Shown here: positions 1 to 11,139 of the stretch, in pieces
How positions within the stretch are numbered: position 1 is the first letter of the stretch
How the letters are laid out: every line of letters begins with the position of its first letter
Origin: Elephas maximus indicus
Lineage: Eukaryota > Chordata > Mammalia > Proboscidea > Elephantidae
Direction of reading: 5' to 3'
DNA length: 64,000 bases
Assembly (NCBI RefSeq): GCF_024166365.1
Contig: NC_064827.1
Location: forward strand, 15,727,001-15,791,000
Made by a program: the position numbers and the translations under genes
The notes under the pieces: model-generated
What the model was told of the DNA's origin: nothing
Database searches by the model: none
Seen by the model: only the letters and a program-made list of their open reading frames with translations

Positions 1-2259
1 AGTATTTTATTTTCTTGGGTGCTACTGCAGATGATATTAATTTGGTGATTTCCTCTTCGACATTCTTTTTGTTGGTGTAGAGGAATCCAACTGATTTTTG
101 TATGTTTATCATGTATCCTGATACTCTGTATATAAGATCATGTTTTCTGTGTATAAGAACATGTCATCTGCAAATAGAGATACTTTTACTTCTTCCTTAC
201 CAATCTGGATGCCCTTTATTTCTTGATCTAGCCTAATTGCTCTGGCTAGGACCTCCAGCACAATGTTGAATAAGAGTGGTGATAAAGGGCATCCTTCTCT
301 GGTTCCCAGGCTCAAGGGGAATGCTTTCAGGCTCTGTCCGTTTAGGATGATGTCGGCTGTTGGCTGTGTGTAAATGCCCTTTATTATGTTGAGGAATTTG
401 CCTTTTATTCCTATTTTGCTGAGAGTTTTTTATCATGAATCGGTGTTGGACTTTGTCAAATGCCTTTTCTGCATCAATTGATAAGATCATATGGTTCTTA
501 TCTTTTATTTATATGATGGAGTGCATTAATTGTTTTTCTAATGTTGAACCATCCCTCCATACCTGGTATGAATCCTACTTGGTCTTGGCGAATTATTTTT
601 TTGATACGTTGTTGAATTCTCTTGGCTAGAATTTTGTAGAGGATTTTTGCACCTAAGTTCATGAGGGATATAAGTCTGTAATTTTCTTTTTTTGTGGTGT
701 CTACCTGATTTTGGTATCAGGGATATGGTGGCTTCATAGAATGAGTTTGGTAGTATTTCGTCCTTTTCTATGCTGTAAAATACCTTTATTAGTAGTGGTG
801 TTAACTCTCCTCTCAAAGTTTGGTAGAACTCTGCAGTGAAGCTGTCAGGCCAGGGCTTTTTTTTGTTGGGAGTTTTTTGATGACCTTTTCAATCTATCCT
901 TTTGTTAGGGTTTATTTAGTTTTTCTACCTCTGTTTATGTTAGTTTAGGTAGGTAGTGTGTTTCTAGGAATTCATCCATTTCTTGTAGGTTTTCAAATTT
1001 GTTACAGTACAATTTTTCATAGTAATCTGATAGGATTCTTTTAATTTCATGTGGGTCTGTTGTGATATCGCCCATCTAGTTTCTTATTCAGGTTATTTGC
1101 TTCCTCTCTTGTTTTTCTTTTGTTAGTTTAGCCAGTGGTTTATCAATTTTGTTAATTTTTTCAAAAAGCCAGCTTTCAGTCTTGTTAACTCTTTCAGTTG
1201 TTTTTCTGTTTTCTATTTCATTTAATTCTGCTCTAATTTTTAGTATTTCTTCTGGTGCCTGAGGGTTTCTTCTATTGCTCTCTTTCTGTTTGTTCAAGTT
1301 GCATGGGTAATTCTTTGATTTTGGCCCTTTCTCCTTTTTGTATTATATGCATTTATTGATATAATTTGACCTCAGCACTTTTGCTGTGTCCCAGAGGTTC
1401 GGATATGAAGTGTTTTCATTCTTATTGGATTCTATGAACTTCTTTATTCCATCCTTAGTGCATTCTGCAACCCAGTTGTTTTTCAGCAGGGTATTGTTCA
1501 GTTTCCAAGTGTTTGATTTCTTTTCACTGCTTTTTCTGTTATTGATGTTACTGATTTCTACTTTTATGGCCTTATGGTCAGAGAAGATGTTTTGTAATAT
1601 TTTGATGTTTTGGATTCTGCTAAGTCTTGCTTTATGATCTAATATGTGGTCTATTCTAGAGAATGTTCCATGTACACTAGAAAAGAAAGTATACTTGGCT
1701 GCTGTTGGGTGGAGTGTTCTGTACATATCTATGAGGTCAAGTTGGTTGATTGTGGCATTTCGATCTTCTGTGTCTTTTTTGAGCTTCTTCCTGGATGCTT
1801 GTCCTTCACTGAAAGTGGTGTGTTGAAGTCTTCTACTATAATCGTGGAGCTATCTCACTTTTCAATGCTGATAGGGTTTATGTATCTTGCAGCCCTGTCA
1901 CTGGGTGAATAAATATTTAATATGGTTATATCCTCCTGGTTTGTTGTCCCTTTAATCATTATATAGTGTCCTTCCTTGTCCTTTGTGGTAGATTTAACTT
2001 TAAAGTCTATTTTGTCAGAAATTAATACTGCCACTCCTGCTCTTTTTTGATTGTTGTTTGCTTGATGCATTTTTTTCCATCCTTTGAGTTTTAGTTTCTT
2101 TGTATCCCTAAGTCTAAGGTGTGTCTCTTACAGGTAGCATATAGACGGATCGTGTTTTTTTATCCATTCTGCCACTCTCTGTCTCTTTATTGGTGCATTT
2201 AGTCCATTTACATTCAGTGTATTTATGGATAGGGATGAGTTTAGTGCTGTCATTTTCAT
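1..2259 (-). pseudogene. L1 ORF2 remnant (endonuclease and reverse transcriptase)
   Basis: The minus strand encodes broken pieces of L1 ORF2p. From right to left these are the amino-terminal endonuclease with an ETHL motif (about 2130-2160), endonuclease continuation at 1855-2070, a segment with the conserved SDH motif near 1580, linker pieces at 1088-1297, and reverse transcriptase pieces at 538-816 and 109-490. The RT active-site motif FADDM lies near 160-175. Stops and frameshifts separate the pieces. The carboxy-terminal part is off the left edge. The family call is firm; exact boundaries are approximate. Confidence 0.88.
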
Positions 2260-2579
2260 GTCTTTTTTTGTGTGTGTTGTTGACAGTTTCTTTTTCCTAC
2301 TTCATTTTTTTGTGCTGAGTAGTTTATATATTGTCTTTTCCTCTTATTCATTGTTGTTGATTTTGTTTCTGCTGAGTCACTATTTTGTCTTGTATTCTTT
2401 TTCATGAGTAGGATTGTTAGTCTCCTTTGTGGTTACCTTAATATTTACCCCTATTTTTCTAGGTTTAAACCTAACTTTTATTTCTTTATATTGCCTTGTC
2501 TTCCCCTCCATATGAAAGATCTTTGACTACTTTTCTTAGTCCTACTTTATTGTTTTAATGTTGCCTTCTTTTACGTAAT

Positions 2580-3720
2580 AACATTGCTATTTCCCTGTTT
2601 TGAGCGTTTTTTTGTCTTGATTTATTTTTGTGATTTCTCTATCTGGGTTGGCATCTGATTTCTCTGTCCAGTGTTCTAGTCTTGGGTTGATACCTGATAT
2701 TATTGATTTTCTAACCAAAGAACTCCCTTTAGTATTTCTTATAGTTTTGGTTTGGTTTTTACGAATTCCCTAAACTTCTGTTTATCTGGAAATGTCCTAA
2801 TTTCACCTTCATATTTGAGAGACAGTTTTGCTGGATATATGATTCTTGGCTGGCAATTTTTTTCCTTCAATTTCTTATATAAGTCATCCCATTGCCTTCT
2901 TGCCTTCATGGTTTCTGCCAAGTAGTCCAAGCTTATTCTTATTGACTCTCCTTCGTAGGTGACTTTTTGTTTTATCCCTAGCTGCTCTTAAAATTCTGTT
3001 TATCTTTGGTTTTGGCATGTTTGATTACAATATGTTTGGTGACTTTCTTTTAAGATCTGCCTTCTGTGGAGTTAAGTGAGCATCTTGGATAGATGTCTTC
3101 TCATCTTTCGTGACATCAGGGAAGTTTTCTGCCAACAAATCTTCAACAATTCTCTCTGTATTTTCTGTTATCCCTCCCAGTTCTCATACTCCAATCACTT
3201 GTAGGTTATTTCTCTTGATAGAGTCCCACGTGATTTTTAAGGTTTCTTCATTTTTTTAATTATTTGATTTGATTTTTCTTTAAATAAATTGGCGCCAAGT
3301 GCTTTATCTTCAGTCTCACCAATTCTGCCTTCCACTTGCTCAGTTTTGCTCCTCTGACTTTGTATGGAGTTGTTTAATTCTGTACTTTTATCGTTAATCT
3401 TCTGAATTTCTGATTGCTGTAGTCTATGGATTCTTGCAGCTTATTAAGTTTTTCATTATGTTTTTGAATAACCTTTTTAATTTCTTAGACTGCTTTATCT
3501 GTGTGTTCCTTGGCTTGTTCTGCATATTGCCGATTTCCTTCCTAATCTTGTTCCTGTCTTGAAGGGCTCTTTATATTAGTCTTTTGTATTTTGCATTAGG
3601 TAATGCCAGGAAGGCACCTTCAGCCAGAAGATCCTTTGATTCTTTGTTTTGAGAGCTTGTTGAAGTGATCATGGTCTGCTTCTTTATGTGATTTGATATT
3701 GACTTTTGTCTCTGAGCCAT
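2580..3720 (-). pseudogene. L1 ORF1 remnant (RNA-binding chaperone)
   Basis: The start codon complement is at 3718-3720 and is followed by an ORF1-like amino terminus beginning MAQRQKS. The middle is AT-rich and encodes the coiled-coil part with stops. The conserved carboxy-terminal region is readable at 2739-2930 and contains ARRQWDDLYKKLKEKN and YPAKLS, typical of the ORF1p C-terminal domain. The left boundary is approximate because the frame is broken. Confidence 0.8.
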
Positions 3721-4968
3721 CTATAAGTTATTGTATTCGTTTGCTTACGGTAGCCTAGCTTCTTGCTTTGTTTTGTTTTGATTTGCCCAAATGGGTTGCT
3801 TGAGTGAGCTACCTTGTTTATTTTCACCTTTGACGCTCTGACTTCCTGTCACCAGATGGCTAGAGCTGTTATCAGTTATATCAGCCTAGGAGTCCATTCA
3901 CTTTTGTTGTATGGATTCAGCTCAGGTGTCCAGGTAACTGGTCATCAAGTGTGTGCTACAGGCTCTGTCCTACAGTCCTAGAGTGGCAGGAGTGATTGGT
4001 GTAGGTACCAGTATCTAGTTGCAGCAGGGGGTCACGCTCTGAAAAAGGCAGGGGGCTGGCAACTGTCCTCTAAGTGTCTGAGGAAAGCACGTCCCTGTTC
4101 CCTTGAGCATACCGGTTGGTGGGTTCTCCATCGGACCATGGGCACCCAGTGCCTTTGGTTTTAAGGACTGGGAGGTACCAGTTATCCTTGGACCTTGTCA
4201 TAGGTGGCTGGGTGACCTGAGTGGAGCCACCAGCCTTTAGGACCCTGATGTGGGTAGGTGAGGACCCTGTTTAATAGGCAAGGCAGTGTCAAGCATCAAA
4301 TACCCACCTTTCCACCACACAGCTGAAACATTTGCAATCAGCCAACAAGGGCCTGATCTCCTGAAATAGGCCCACACAGGTACATGCAGAGGGGAAAGGT
4401 ATTCAAAGTCCATGGACCGTTTATGCCTGGACAGGAGCCGCTTCTGTCCTGAGCTCCCCAAGTTAGTGAAGCTGGAAAATTTTCTTTTACCCCAATTGTG
4501 AATTTATTGCTTCTCTAAGGCCAGGAGAATGGCTCAGAGCACTCAGCAGAGCCTATCTCAGGCCCAGGGAAATTGACAGCCACTGAAGCCAGCTTGGGCA
4601 CGGGGGGTGCAGTAAAATATACGCAAGTACTTAGCTCTTGCCGAGACTGCCATTCTTCTCTGGTTCTGGAGGTGTGAGTAGGCTGTGCGGCTGGCTTTCT
4701 CCCTGAAGAAACTGCGGCCGAATGCTACCACCAGCCTGCCACGGCTGCTCCCAGGAATGGTGCCTGAGGGATCCCGGTGATTATGGTCCAGTGACTCCGC
4801 TTCTGGACCATCTCTCCCTCCCCGTGCCACTCAGTTTGTTTTCTTTTCCATTGATGTTCACTGATGTCATAAATATAATTGTTTCATTAATTTTTTCGGG
4901 TCTTTGTTGTAAGAAGGATTGCCGGAAGCCTCTGGCTATTCTGCCGTCTTGGCCCTGCCTCCCACTAA

Positions 4969-5309
4969 TTAATACTATTGATGAAAATATAAACAAAATC
5001 CTTTTAGTATGATACATGGAAAGTTCTTATCATCTTAAAAACCAAGGTCGATACTTAAGAGGTCAACAGAGTAAGGTTGCCTCATTCTAGTAAGACAGAA
5101 GATGATAGAAGGTAGCAGGCAGTATTTGGTCAGTCTGTTTTGTTGTCCTCACTCCTCCCTGGTTTATGGATGGATGATGCAGCTTTCAACTGTCAGTGCT
5201 TTGTGGGGAGAGGCTGAAAGAACTGAATTGGAAATGGCAATGCGTGCGTCTTGAATTTCTCTCCCCATTTTTTATGTTTTTGTTGTTTGATTTCGGACCT
5301 CCCTTGCAG
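4969..5309. other. RIC1 intron sequence, no recognised element
   Basis: This is the short unique interval between the 5' end of the antisense L1 and the first RIC1 exon in the window. It ends in a pyrimidine-rich stretch and the acceptor AG at 5308-5309. I see no gene or repeat in it. Confidence 0.6.
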
Positions 5310-5501
5310 TAGGAGAGCAGATATTAAAGCCCCAATCAGCTGGCCCTTTTTTAAACCCCGAGATGGATGCTGGCATCTCTAACATCCAACGAAGTCAGAG
5401 CTGGCTTGGCACCCTCGGTCCCACCCACCAGGAGATAGACTCAGCCTCGTCCCATGGAGCACAAACCCAAGACGCCTTCCTGTCTCCTCTGTTTAATAAA
5501 G
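5310..5501 (+). CDS. RIC1: RIC1 coding exon, fourth from the end
   Basis: The acceptor is TTGCAG ending at 5309 and the donor is G|GTAAGT after 5501. The exon is 192 bp, opens with two bases of a split codon, stays open throughout and ends with one base of a Gly codon completed by the next exon. The protein segment is Ser/Gln-rich and includes QRSQSWLGT and DAFLSPLFNKG. The 3' junction is firm. The 5' boundary was chosen because it has the best pyrimidine tract and an open frame, and it is less certain. Confidence 0.75.
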
Positions 5502-7858
5502 GTAAGTGTCAGGAAAGCTTAGGTGCAGTCACACTTCTGAGATAGGACTTCACTCTTTCCTTTCACAGTGTGCCCTTGAGGATTAGTCTTCACTATCTGC
5601 TGGAGAAGCTGACAGTTACTAGAACAAGGCATACTTGCTTTGCCTATACTTTGATGGTCTGCAGGAACAGACGCCTTTCATTGACTGCCTTCTTCCTGTA
5701 GTGTTTCTTGTGGAAATACTTTATCACATGTCCCTGTAGTGAGAAAGGAAAGTATTCAAAAGCAAAGAGAAGCTATTGGCCCTTGCCTTAACCAGGGACA
5801 ACAGTCATTCAGAAATACCATGTTGAAACTGATTCTTTCAAAAACCACATGGCTGGGATTGGATGTGTCAGAGGAGACACAAGGCAGCACCATGCAAAGC
5901 CCCTGCCACCCATCAAAAGGCGCCTACCTAATGTCTGCTTAGCGCTCATGTGATTTTTTTTTTTAGTAAAGGAAAGCATATTTTCTACATGGAACTGGTT
6001 TATAGCTTCTGACCGTTCCTCCTCAGGTGATGAATGCAGTATCGGTTCAGCCACAGACTTGACTGAGAGCAGCTCCATGGTGGATGGGGACTGGACAATG
6101 GTGGATGAGAATTTCTCCACGCTTAGTCTGACCCAGTCAGAGCTGGAGCACATCTCTATGGAACTGGCGAGTAAAGGGCCTCACAAGTCACAGGTCCAGC
6201 TTCGGTGAGTTTCTCGCTTTCTGAGAGCAGTGTGCTTCCTTGGGGTTCAGGCAGATGGCACAGGGCCCCTTTCCTGATAAGCACTGCCTTTCCTGTGTAC
6301 ACCTCTAGATCCTTCTTAGCGTGCATCACTTTGTTTCTGTTCTTCTGTAGGTATTTGCTGCACATCTTCATGGAGGCCGGGTGTCTGGACTGGTGCATTG
6401 TCATAGGCCTGATTCTCAGAGAACCCTCAGTCATCAGCCAGACTTTGGTTGTTATGCAGTCGTCAGAGGTGGATGGAGAGACGTTACAGAACATAAAGAC
6501 AGGGCTGCATGCTGTGGACCGATGGGCCACCTCAGACTGGTGAGAGCTGCTTCCTGTTGCCCCTTCCCAGCTGTCTGGGACATCCTGCTCTTCAGTGGGA
6601 CTCTTAGTTAGGGTTCACTTATTTGGGGATTTTATGTTGGCAGAAGTAAGAGTTTCTTATGTCATTTTGCAAGGCCACTCTCTTTAGTAACCCTTGTATG
6701 TCCATTGTAGAGCCCTGGTGGCACAGTGGTTAAGAGTTCGGCTGCTAACAAAAAGGTCAGCAGTTGGAATTCAGCAGCTGCTCCTTGGAAACCCTATGGA
6801 GCAGTTCTCTGACCTATGTGGTCGCTATGAGTCAGAAATGACTTGACAACAACGGGTTTTGGTTTTGTTTTTTGGGGGGTTTTTTTGGTATGTCCACTTA
6901 GAAAGGTAATGTCTACTTTGAGGACACCTGGAGTGCTGGTTTCTAGCTTCCCTGTGACTGCCTGTCACTGACTTCAGGTTGACACAGTACACACTATCTC
7001 AGAGTTCAACTGGAACTTGAGACTTGTGTACTTTGGCACTGACAATCATAACCTAAACAAACACTTCTGCTTGAAAACAAGGAGAAGAATGTTAAGGCCT
7101 GTGTGAATTTAACAGTCCTTGGCAGTTATCACCAAGTTCAGAGTAAAAATCGCATGTGGAAGTTAAACGTCTTGGATTCTAGCCCTGTCTCTAAGGATCT
7201 GAGCCAGTTCCTTCACTTCTCTGGGTCTAGTTTTCCTTACTGCCAAATGCATTCAGGTTAGATTCTCTGAAGGGCCTTTTTCAGTACTAAAATCCTGCTG
7301 ATCTTTTGATTTTAGAGCATAATTTTTAATTGTAAAACTGACAAATAAATGTCCATCTTTGCTGCTAGTGCTCAGAAATTTAGGACTAGTGCTTGTGTGC
7401 AGCCCTCTGCACTGGTTGGCGTCCCAGGAGGCCTTTCTTTCCGCCCCTTGGCTTCCCCTCACCCATCCCTAGCACTGACCCCATTGTACCGATGTTTGGG
7501 AGTTTACCCGTCATGCTCTGTGGGGCGTTTTGGATTGTGGCAGGGAGCTGATTGCCGTTTTCCTCTGCCTAGCCCTGGATATAAGCCATTTTTAAACATC
7601 ATTAAGCCACAACTGCAGAAGCTCAGTGAGATGACAGAAGAGCAGGTCCAGCCTGAAGCCTTCCAGCCGGTCTTGGTGGGTAAGACCCCAGAGCAGATGA
7701 GTCCACGCACAGAGGAGAGCAGGGGTGCCTCAGGCCACAGCAGTGTGCCTCTGGGGGAGGTCGGGGGCAGCACGGCCAGCCGGAAGGAGGAGGCCATCGC
7801 CCGAGCCGAGGAGGAGGAGCCTTTCCAGGATGGGACTTACGACTGTTCTGTGTCCTGA
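5310..7858 (+). CDS. RIC1: RIC1, 3'-terminal coding exons (RAB6A-GEF complex partner protein 1), partial
   Basis: Four exons (5310-5501, 6027-6204, 6351-6539, 7573-7858) join in frame to give the last ~280 residues of RIC1; the family protein is about 1420 residues. All visible junctions are GT-AG and the phases agree. The joined product contains SSMVDGDWTMVDENFSTLSL, LLHIFMEAGCLDWCIVIGLI and the C-terminal EPFQDGTYDCSVS, which I recognise as the RIC1 tail. RIC1 with RGP1 is known to activate RAB6A at the Golgi for retrograde transport. The window holds only the region after the main RIC1 domain: a Ser/Thr-rich acidic stretch, a compact helical segment and a low-complexity acidic end. The stop is TGA at 7856-7858. 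The gene converges on ERMP1, as in other mammals. Confidence 0.9.
6027..6204 (+). CDS. RIC1: RIC1 coding exon, third from the end
   Basis: The acceptor CCTCAG ends at 6026 and the donor GTGAGT starts at 6205. The 178 bp exon encodes an acidic Ser/Thr-rich stretch (TDLTESSSMVDGDWTMVDEN, then LTQSELEHISMELASKG) and ends with two bases of an Arg codon. Confidence 0.92.
6351..6539 (+). CDS. RIC1: RIC1 coding exon, second from the end
   Basis: The acceptor TCTGTAG ends at 6350 and the donor GTGAGAG starts at 6540. The 189 bp exon encodes a hydrophobic helical segment (YLLHIFMEAGCLDWCIVIGL) followed by SSEVDGETLQNIKTGLHAVD. It ends with TG of a Cys codon completed by the final exon. Confidence 0.93.
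6711..6886 (+). mobile_element. AfroSINE, full length, T-rich tail
   Basis: The tRNA-derived head, the body and the '...ACAACGGGTTTTGGTTTTGT' tail are all present. Imperfect target-site duplications flank it at 6695-6710 and 6887-6901 (TATGTCCATTGTAG against TATGTCCACTTAG). It lies in the RIC1 intron between the exons at 6351 and 7573. Confidence 0.92.
7573..7858 (+). CDS. RIC1: RIC1 terminal coding exon with stop
   Basis: The acceptor CTGCCTAG ends at 7572. The exon completes a Cys codon, continues PGYKPFLNIIKPQLQKLSEM, then runs through a low-complexity Ser/Glu/Gly stretch to DGTYDCSVS and TGA at 7856-7858. The first part is strongly conserved in the family. The middle acidic stretch is more variable, which fits a disordered tail. 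Confidence 0.93.
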
Positions 7859-8590
7859 CAGCAGAGGGCACCCTCGCGGTGGGCAAAGTTGAGTAGCAGC
7901 AGTGTGTGCCCAGGGACACTGTGACCTAGTGGGTAGCTTAAAGAGGAGAGGACTCTGCTTAGAGACTCTGCTTCAGGATTACTAGATTTTAACTGTTTGT
8001 CCTCCAAGAAATCTATTTGACTTCATAAAAATGTGATCTCAAATAAATCAACTTTCATAAAGATTTTTTTAAGCTGCAGTGGAAAGTAGTAATATTGTAC
8101 AGATGTACATGAGAATATTTCAGTTTTATTCTTAAAGGCTGGGAGCCCTGAAACCATCATGATCATGGGGGCCCAGATGAGCTTACTTTTTCCTACTTCA
8201 GCTTCTTGCCCGATTTCTGGTGTGTCCAGACTGCTTTTTTTTTTTTTATCAACGCTAAGGTGCTCTCTGTGGCTAATCAGGGATGTGAGCTACCCGTCTG
8301 CTCCCCTGGACAGCACTGGACTCCCCGATTGGTCCTCCTGGCTGGAGGCCTGCCCTGGCACGCTGTGTGCCAGTGTGGTGGGGACCTGCTGCGTGGCCTC
8401 TGTCTGTTACACTCCAGTGCTGGACTGATGGCAGCCCTCCACCTGCAAGTTGATGCGCCTGTTTGGGCAAGCTTGGCCACTGCTAGATCAGTGTGGGTGG
8501 AGGTCCCCAAGGGGTTTTTACCAATTATGCTGATGGATACCACTCGACTATTTTGTATCAAAGAATTCTGTCTTTATGTGAATACGCTCA

Positions 8591-8598
8591 TGTAAATA
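8591..8598 (+). promoter_or_regulatory. Pumilio-type element in the RIC1 3'UTR
   Basis: The eight bases TGTAAATA match the PUM recognition element UGUANAUA exactly and lie in the transcribed orientation of RIC1. Use in vivo is inference. Confidence 0.45.
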
Positions 8599-8691
8599 CA
8601 CTCAAAGCTCTGCTCCTGGCTGTGGGACGTGTATTATAGTTTGTAAGGCTTTATGCTGGCTTCTGCATGGCTATAGATAACTCACTCTTGG

Positions 8692-8697
8692 AATAAA
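8692..8697 (+). terminator. Candidate proximal poly(A) signal of RIC1
   Basis: This is a canonical AATAAA followed about 15-30 bases later by T-rich and TG-containing sequence (CTTCTTTCTGAGTCTG). It is a plausible proximal cleavage site about 0.85 kb after the stop codon. Confidence 0.5.
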
Positions 8698-8834
8698 GAC
8701 AGGGCTTGCTCTTCTTTCTGAGTCTGAACCGTCTTCATAAAGGAGCACAGGCTTATTGACTTGGCTGTAAAGTAACAGAAATGGTCACAGTGATCATGAA
8801 AAGAAACAGGTTTTGTGCAAATTAATGTAGTTTC

Positions 8835-8843
8835 TTATTTATT
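8835..8843 (+). promoter_or_regulatory. AU-rich element nonamer in the RIC1 3'UTR
   Basis: The nonamer TTATTTATT is the classic destabilising AU-rich core. It lies between the two Pumilio motifs in transcript orientation. Confidence 0.4.
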
Positions 8844-8875
8844 GCTTTTGTAAATTGAATAAAAATGGACTTTTA

Positions 8876-8883
8876 TGTAAATA
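8876..8883 (+). promoter_or_regulatory. Second Pumilio-type element in the RIC1 3'UTR
   Basis: A second exact TGTAAATA lies 285 bases after the first. A one-mismatch copy (TGTAAATT) precedes it near 8849. Confidence 0.45.
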
Positions 8884-9447
8884 GGCTGCTAAATCCTATA
8901 TTATCACGGCTACTAAAATTAGTTGTAAACAAAGTGTTCTCCGTTGTAACTTTTAAGCTATTTCATGTATTTCTAGATATGACTTAAATTTTAGTTTTCA
9001 TACATTATGGAAACATAACTGCGTACTCCTTAATTGCTTCCGACAAAACTTACATATCCGCTGTATGTAATATTAATTACCTTACAACAGTATTAATTTA
9101 GTTTGAACTGTGCAATTTGAACAAAGGAATGCAATGTTATTTTTTACAAAAACAAACTTGTCTATTTTTATAATAGTGATGTATTTGATGTGGACCAAAT
9201 CCGCACCGCCATGTAAAACAGCCTCTTTTCTCACAGCGCAGTCACAGTTTAGGAATAAACACGGTCCTCTGGCCTTGCTTTTTAAAGTACCGCAAATGCC
9301 TAGGTCCCGTTTTCGAGCCAGGTTTCTTTTGAAGGGAAACTCAAAACCATTTTGAAATCTTTAGTTCAAAATTCATCAAACTGTACTCAAAATTGCGTTT
9401 GGTAATTTTCTATTGTTTTACTTTTTACAAGTGCAATAATTTCACAT

Positions 9448-9453
9448 AATAAA
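9448..9453 (+). terminator. Candidate distal poly(A) signal of RIC1
   Basis: AATAAA is followed by a GT-rich region (GAGTGGGTGGAATATGTG and GATTGTTGGTGCCTGG), which is the arrangement expected of a strong cleavage site. It is the best candidate for the gene's distal 3' end. Confidence 0.6.
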
Positions 9454-9475
9454 AGTCCTGAGTGGGTGGAATATG

Positions 9476-11139
9476 TGATTGTTGGTGCCTGGTCCTTCTG
9501 GTGCTACTTTTACTTAAGTCTTTGTTTCCAAACCACCTTTCCCTGCATCTTAAATAAAGTTCCCCATGTGAGCACATGTAGCCCAGCTAAAACCAAGCTG
9601 AAATTTCTCCTCCTATCCTAGTCCATGAGGAGAAGAACCAGCCTAACTTGTGTGTTTGGTGTGAATATTCAGTCAATAAAAATTATTTACCAGTGCACAC
9701 AGTTGTGATCCTTTCAAATAATCCTCAGTAAAACACTGTGCTGCTAGGCTCATCTCCTGCTCTCGAAAGCAGGCCCCCAGTAAAGTGACTACCTACCTGT
9801 GAATGAGTCTTTTTGGTATAAAACATGTTTTTCAACTAACAAAATAGGTGGCCTCACAGAAAAATCTGGCAAGGAAGGTCATAGAAAAGTCTTCTCTGAT
9901 TAATAAATCTGTTACATTTTTTTTTTTTTAATTCACATTTTCACTTTGCCTTGTTGTTTGGTTCACATATCAACTGTTAAAGCAAGCCATATTTTAACCA
10001 GTACATTTAAATACTTGGTATATTTGAAGTTTACTGACTACATTTAAGTTATTTGCTGATACCAAAACAGGAAGTCATTTGGGGGTAGATTCAACTTTTG
10101 CATGTAATTAAAGTTGCTGCTACTTCTGTAATGATTTTTTTTTTCTTGGTGCATATATATGTAAGGGAAATAAAACCATTACACGACGCTTCGTTTATTC
10201 ATCATCCAAGAGTTGACAGTAAAAGGTCTATGTATCAAAAACCACAAAAATATTCTTTTCATTTTATAAATCCACCTCTTAGAATTTTCCTTATAAAATA
10301 GCTAGAAATTGAGACAGACTTAAATTTCTGTTCACATGCAGATTTAGGATCGGAGCAGTAAGAGCTGACTGCTTCTGAAATGCCTGACAGTAGAAGACTG
10401 GGGCAAGCGAACACTGTTCATACAGTAAAATTGTAAAGAATTGCTGATGGCATGGAAAACATTGAAAATATAATGAAAAATGACAAAGTTAAGCAGACCA
10501 CATGATCTCCACCTGCAGACGAGAGTTTACAGACAACGGCAGAGGAGACCAGACCGCATCTCTAAGAGGGTATTAAACAGGACTGGCTTTTCATGTTTTC
10601 CTGTATTGTCCAAAGTATACTCTGCAATGAACCTGCATGCTTTCATGAGAAAAACGCATCAGGGAACAAACGCTTGCTAAAGCGCTATGACTTGGCCACG
10701 GAGAGCTCCCAGCTTTTCCATATTAGGATCCCGTTACCAAGAGAGACTGGGTCATTGGTAAGTTCAACTCGATGCTCTGGAGAATGAGCTGCCTGAGCCC
10801 GCTCAGGACTGGGCCCATCCCTGTCGTACCCAGCTGGGACCAGCAAGAGGGGTCACACTCAACACGCAGGTGCATCTCAGCGGCCAGGTTATAGGGTGAG
10901 GGGAGAAGCAATTCCTACAGGAGCGGTGGGCATGGGGCACCCCACAGAATCCACTGCTATTACACAACTTTCTGCAGTTCCCGGTGTGTGGTCCTGACAC
11001 AACACCGTGGTTCCTGGAAAGCTCATGTTCCATTCTCGAAGCAAGGCTAAATAGAAAGCATGCTCCTCATGAAAAGAGTTTTAAGTGGAATTAATTCATA
11101 TGCCACAAAACCCGCCTTTTTAGAAAAGTATAGAACTTA
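9476..11139. other. Intergenic sequence, no recognised element
   Basis: This AT-rich then mixed-composition stretch holds only short chance frames on both strands and no repeat I can name. A further AATAAA near 9673 could extend the RIC1 3'UTR slightly. Confidence 0.5.

Larger units (their letters stand above)
1..4968 (-). mobile_element. L1 (LINE-1) retrotransposon, antisense in a RIC1 intron, 5' end retained
   Basis: Read on the minus strand this is an L1 with parts in canonical order: a GC-richer 5'UTR (4968 to about 3721), ORF1 (from an ATG at 3720-3718 to about 2580), a short spacer, and ORF2 (from an ATG near 2259 running off the left edge). The extreme 5' end near 4968 resembles the start of a mammalian L1 promoter (a GGGAGGCAGGGCCAAG block), so the copy does not look 5'-truncated. 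Both reading frames are broken many times, so it is inactive. The 3' end lies outside the window. It sits in the intron upstream of the first RIC1 exon seen here, in the opposite orientation to that gene. Confidence 0.9.
7859..9475 (+). other. RIC1: RIC1 3' untranslated region (inferred extent)
   Basis: Sequence after the RIC1 stop is unique, becomes strongly AT-rich beyond about 8800, and holds no recognisable transposon, which fits a conserved mammalian 3'UTR. Candidate poly(A) hexamers AATAAA lie at 8042, 8692, 8858, 9448 and about 9673. The one at 9448 is followed by a GT-rich stretch and is the best candidate for the distal end. The right boundary is inferred from that signal only. Confidence 0.65.

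Noticed and set aside
6711..6790. Possible tRNA gene suggested by polymerase III box-like sequence
   Set aside because: It is the tRNA-derived head of an AfroSINE; the same head recurs many times in the window and cannot fold as an intact tRNA.
7349..7572. Upstream extension of the frame containing the last RIC1 exon
   Set aside because: The frame is open but the sequence before 7573 does not match RIC1, and a good acceptor ends at 7572 with the correct phase.
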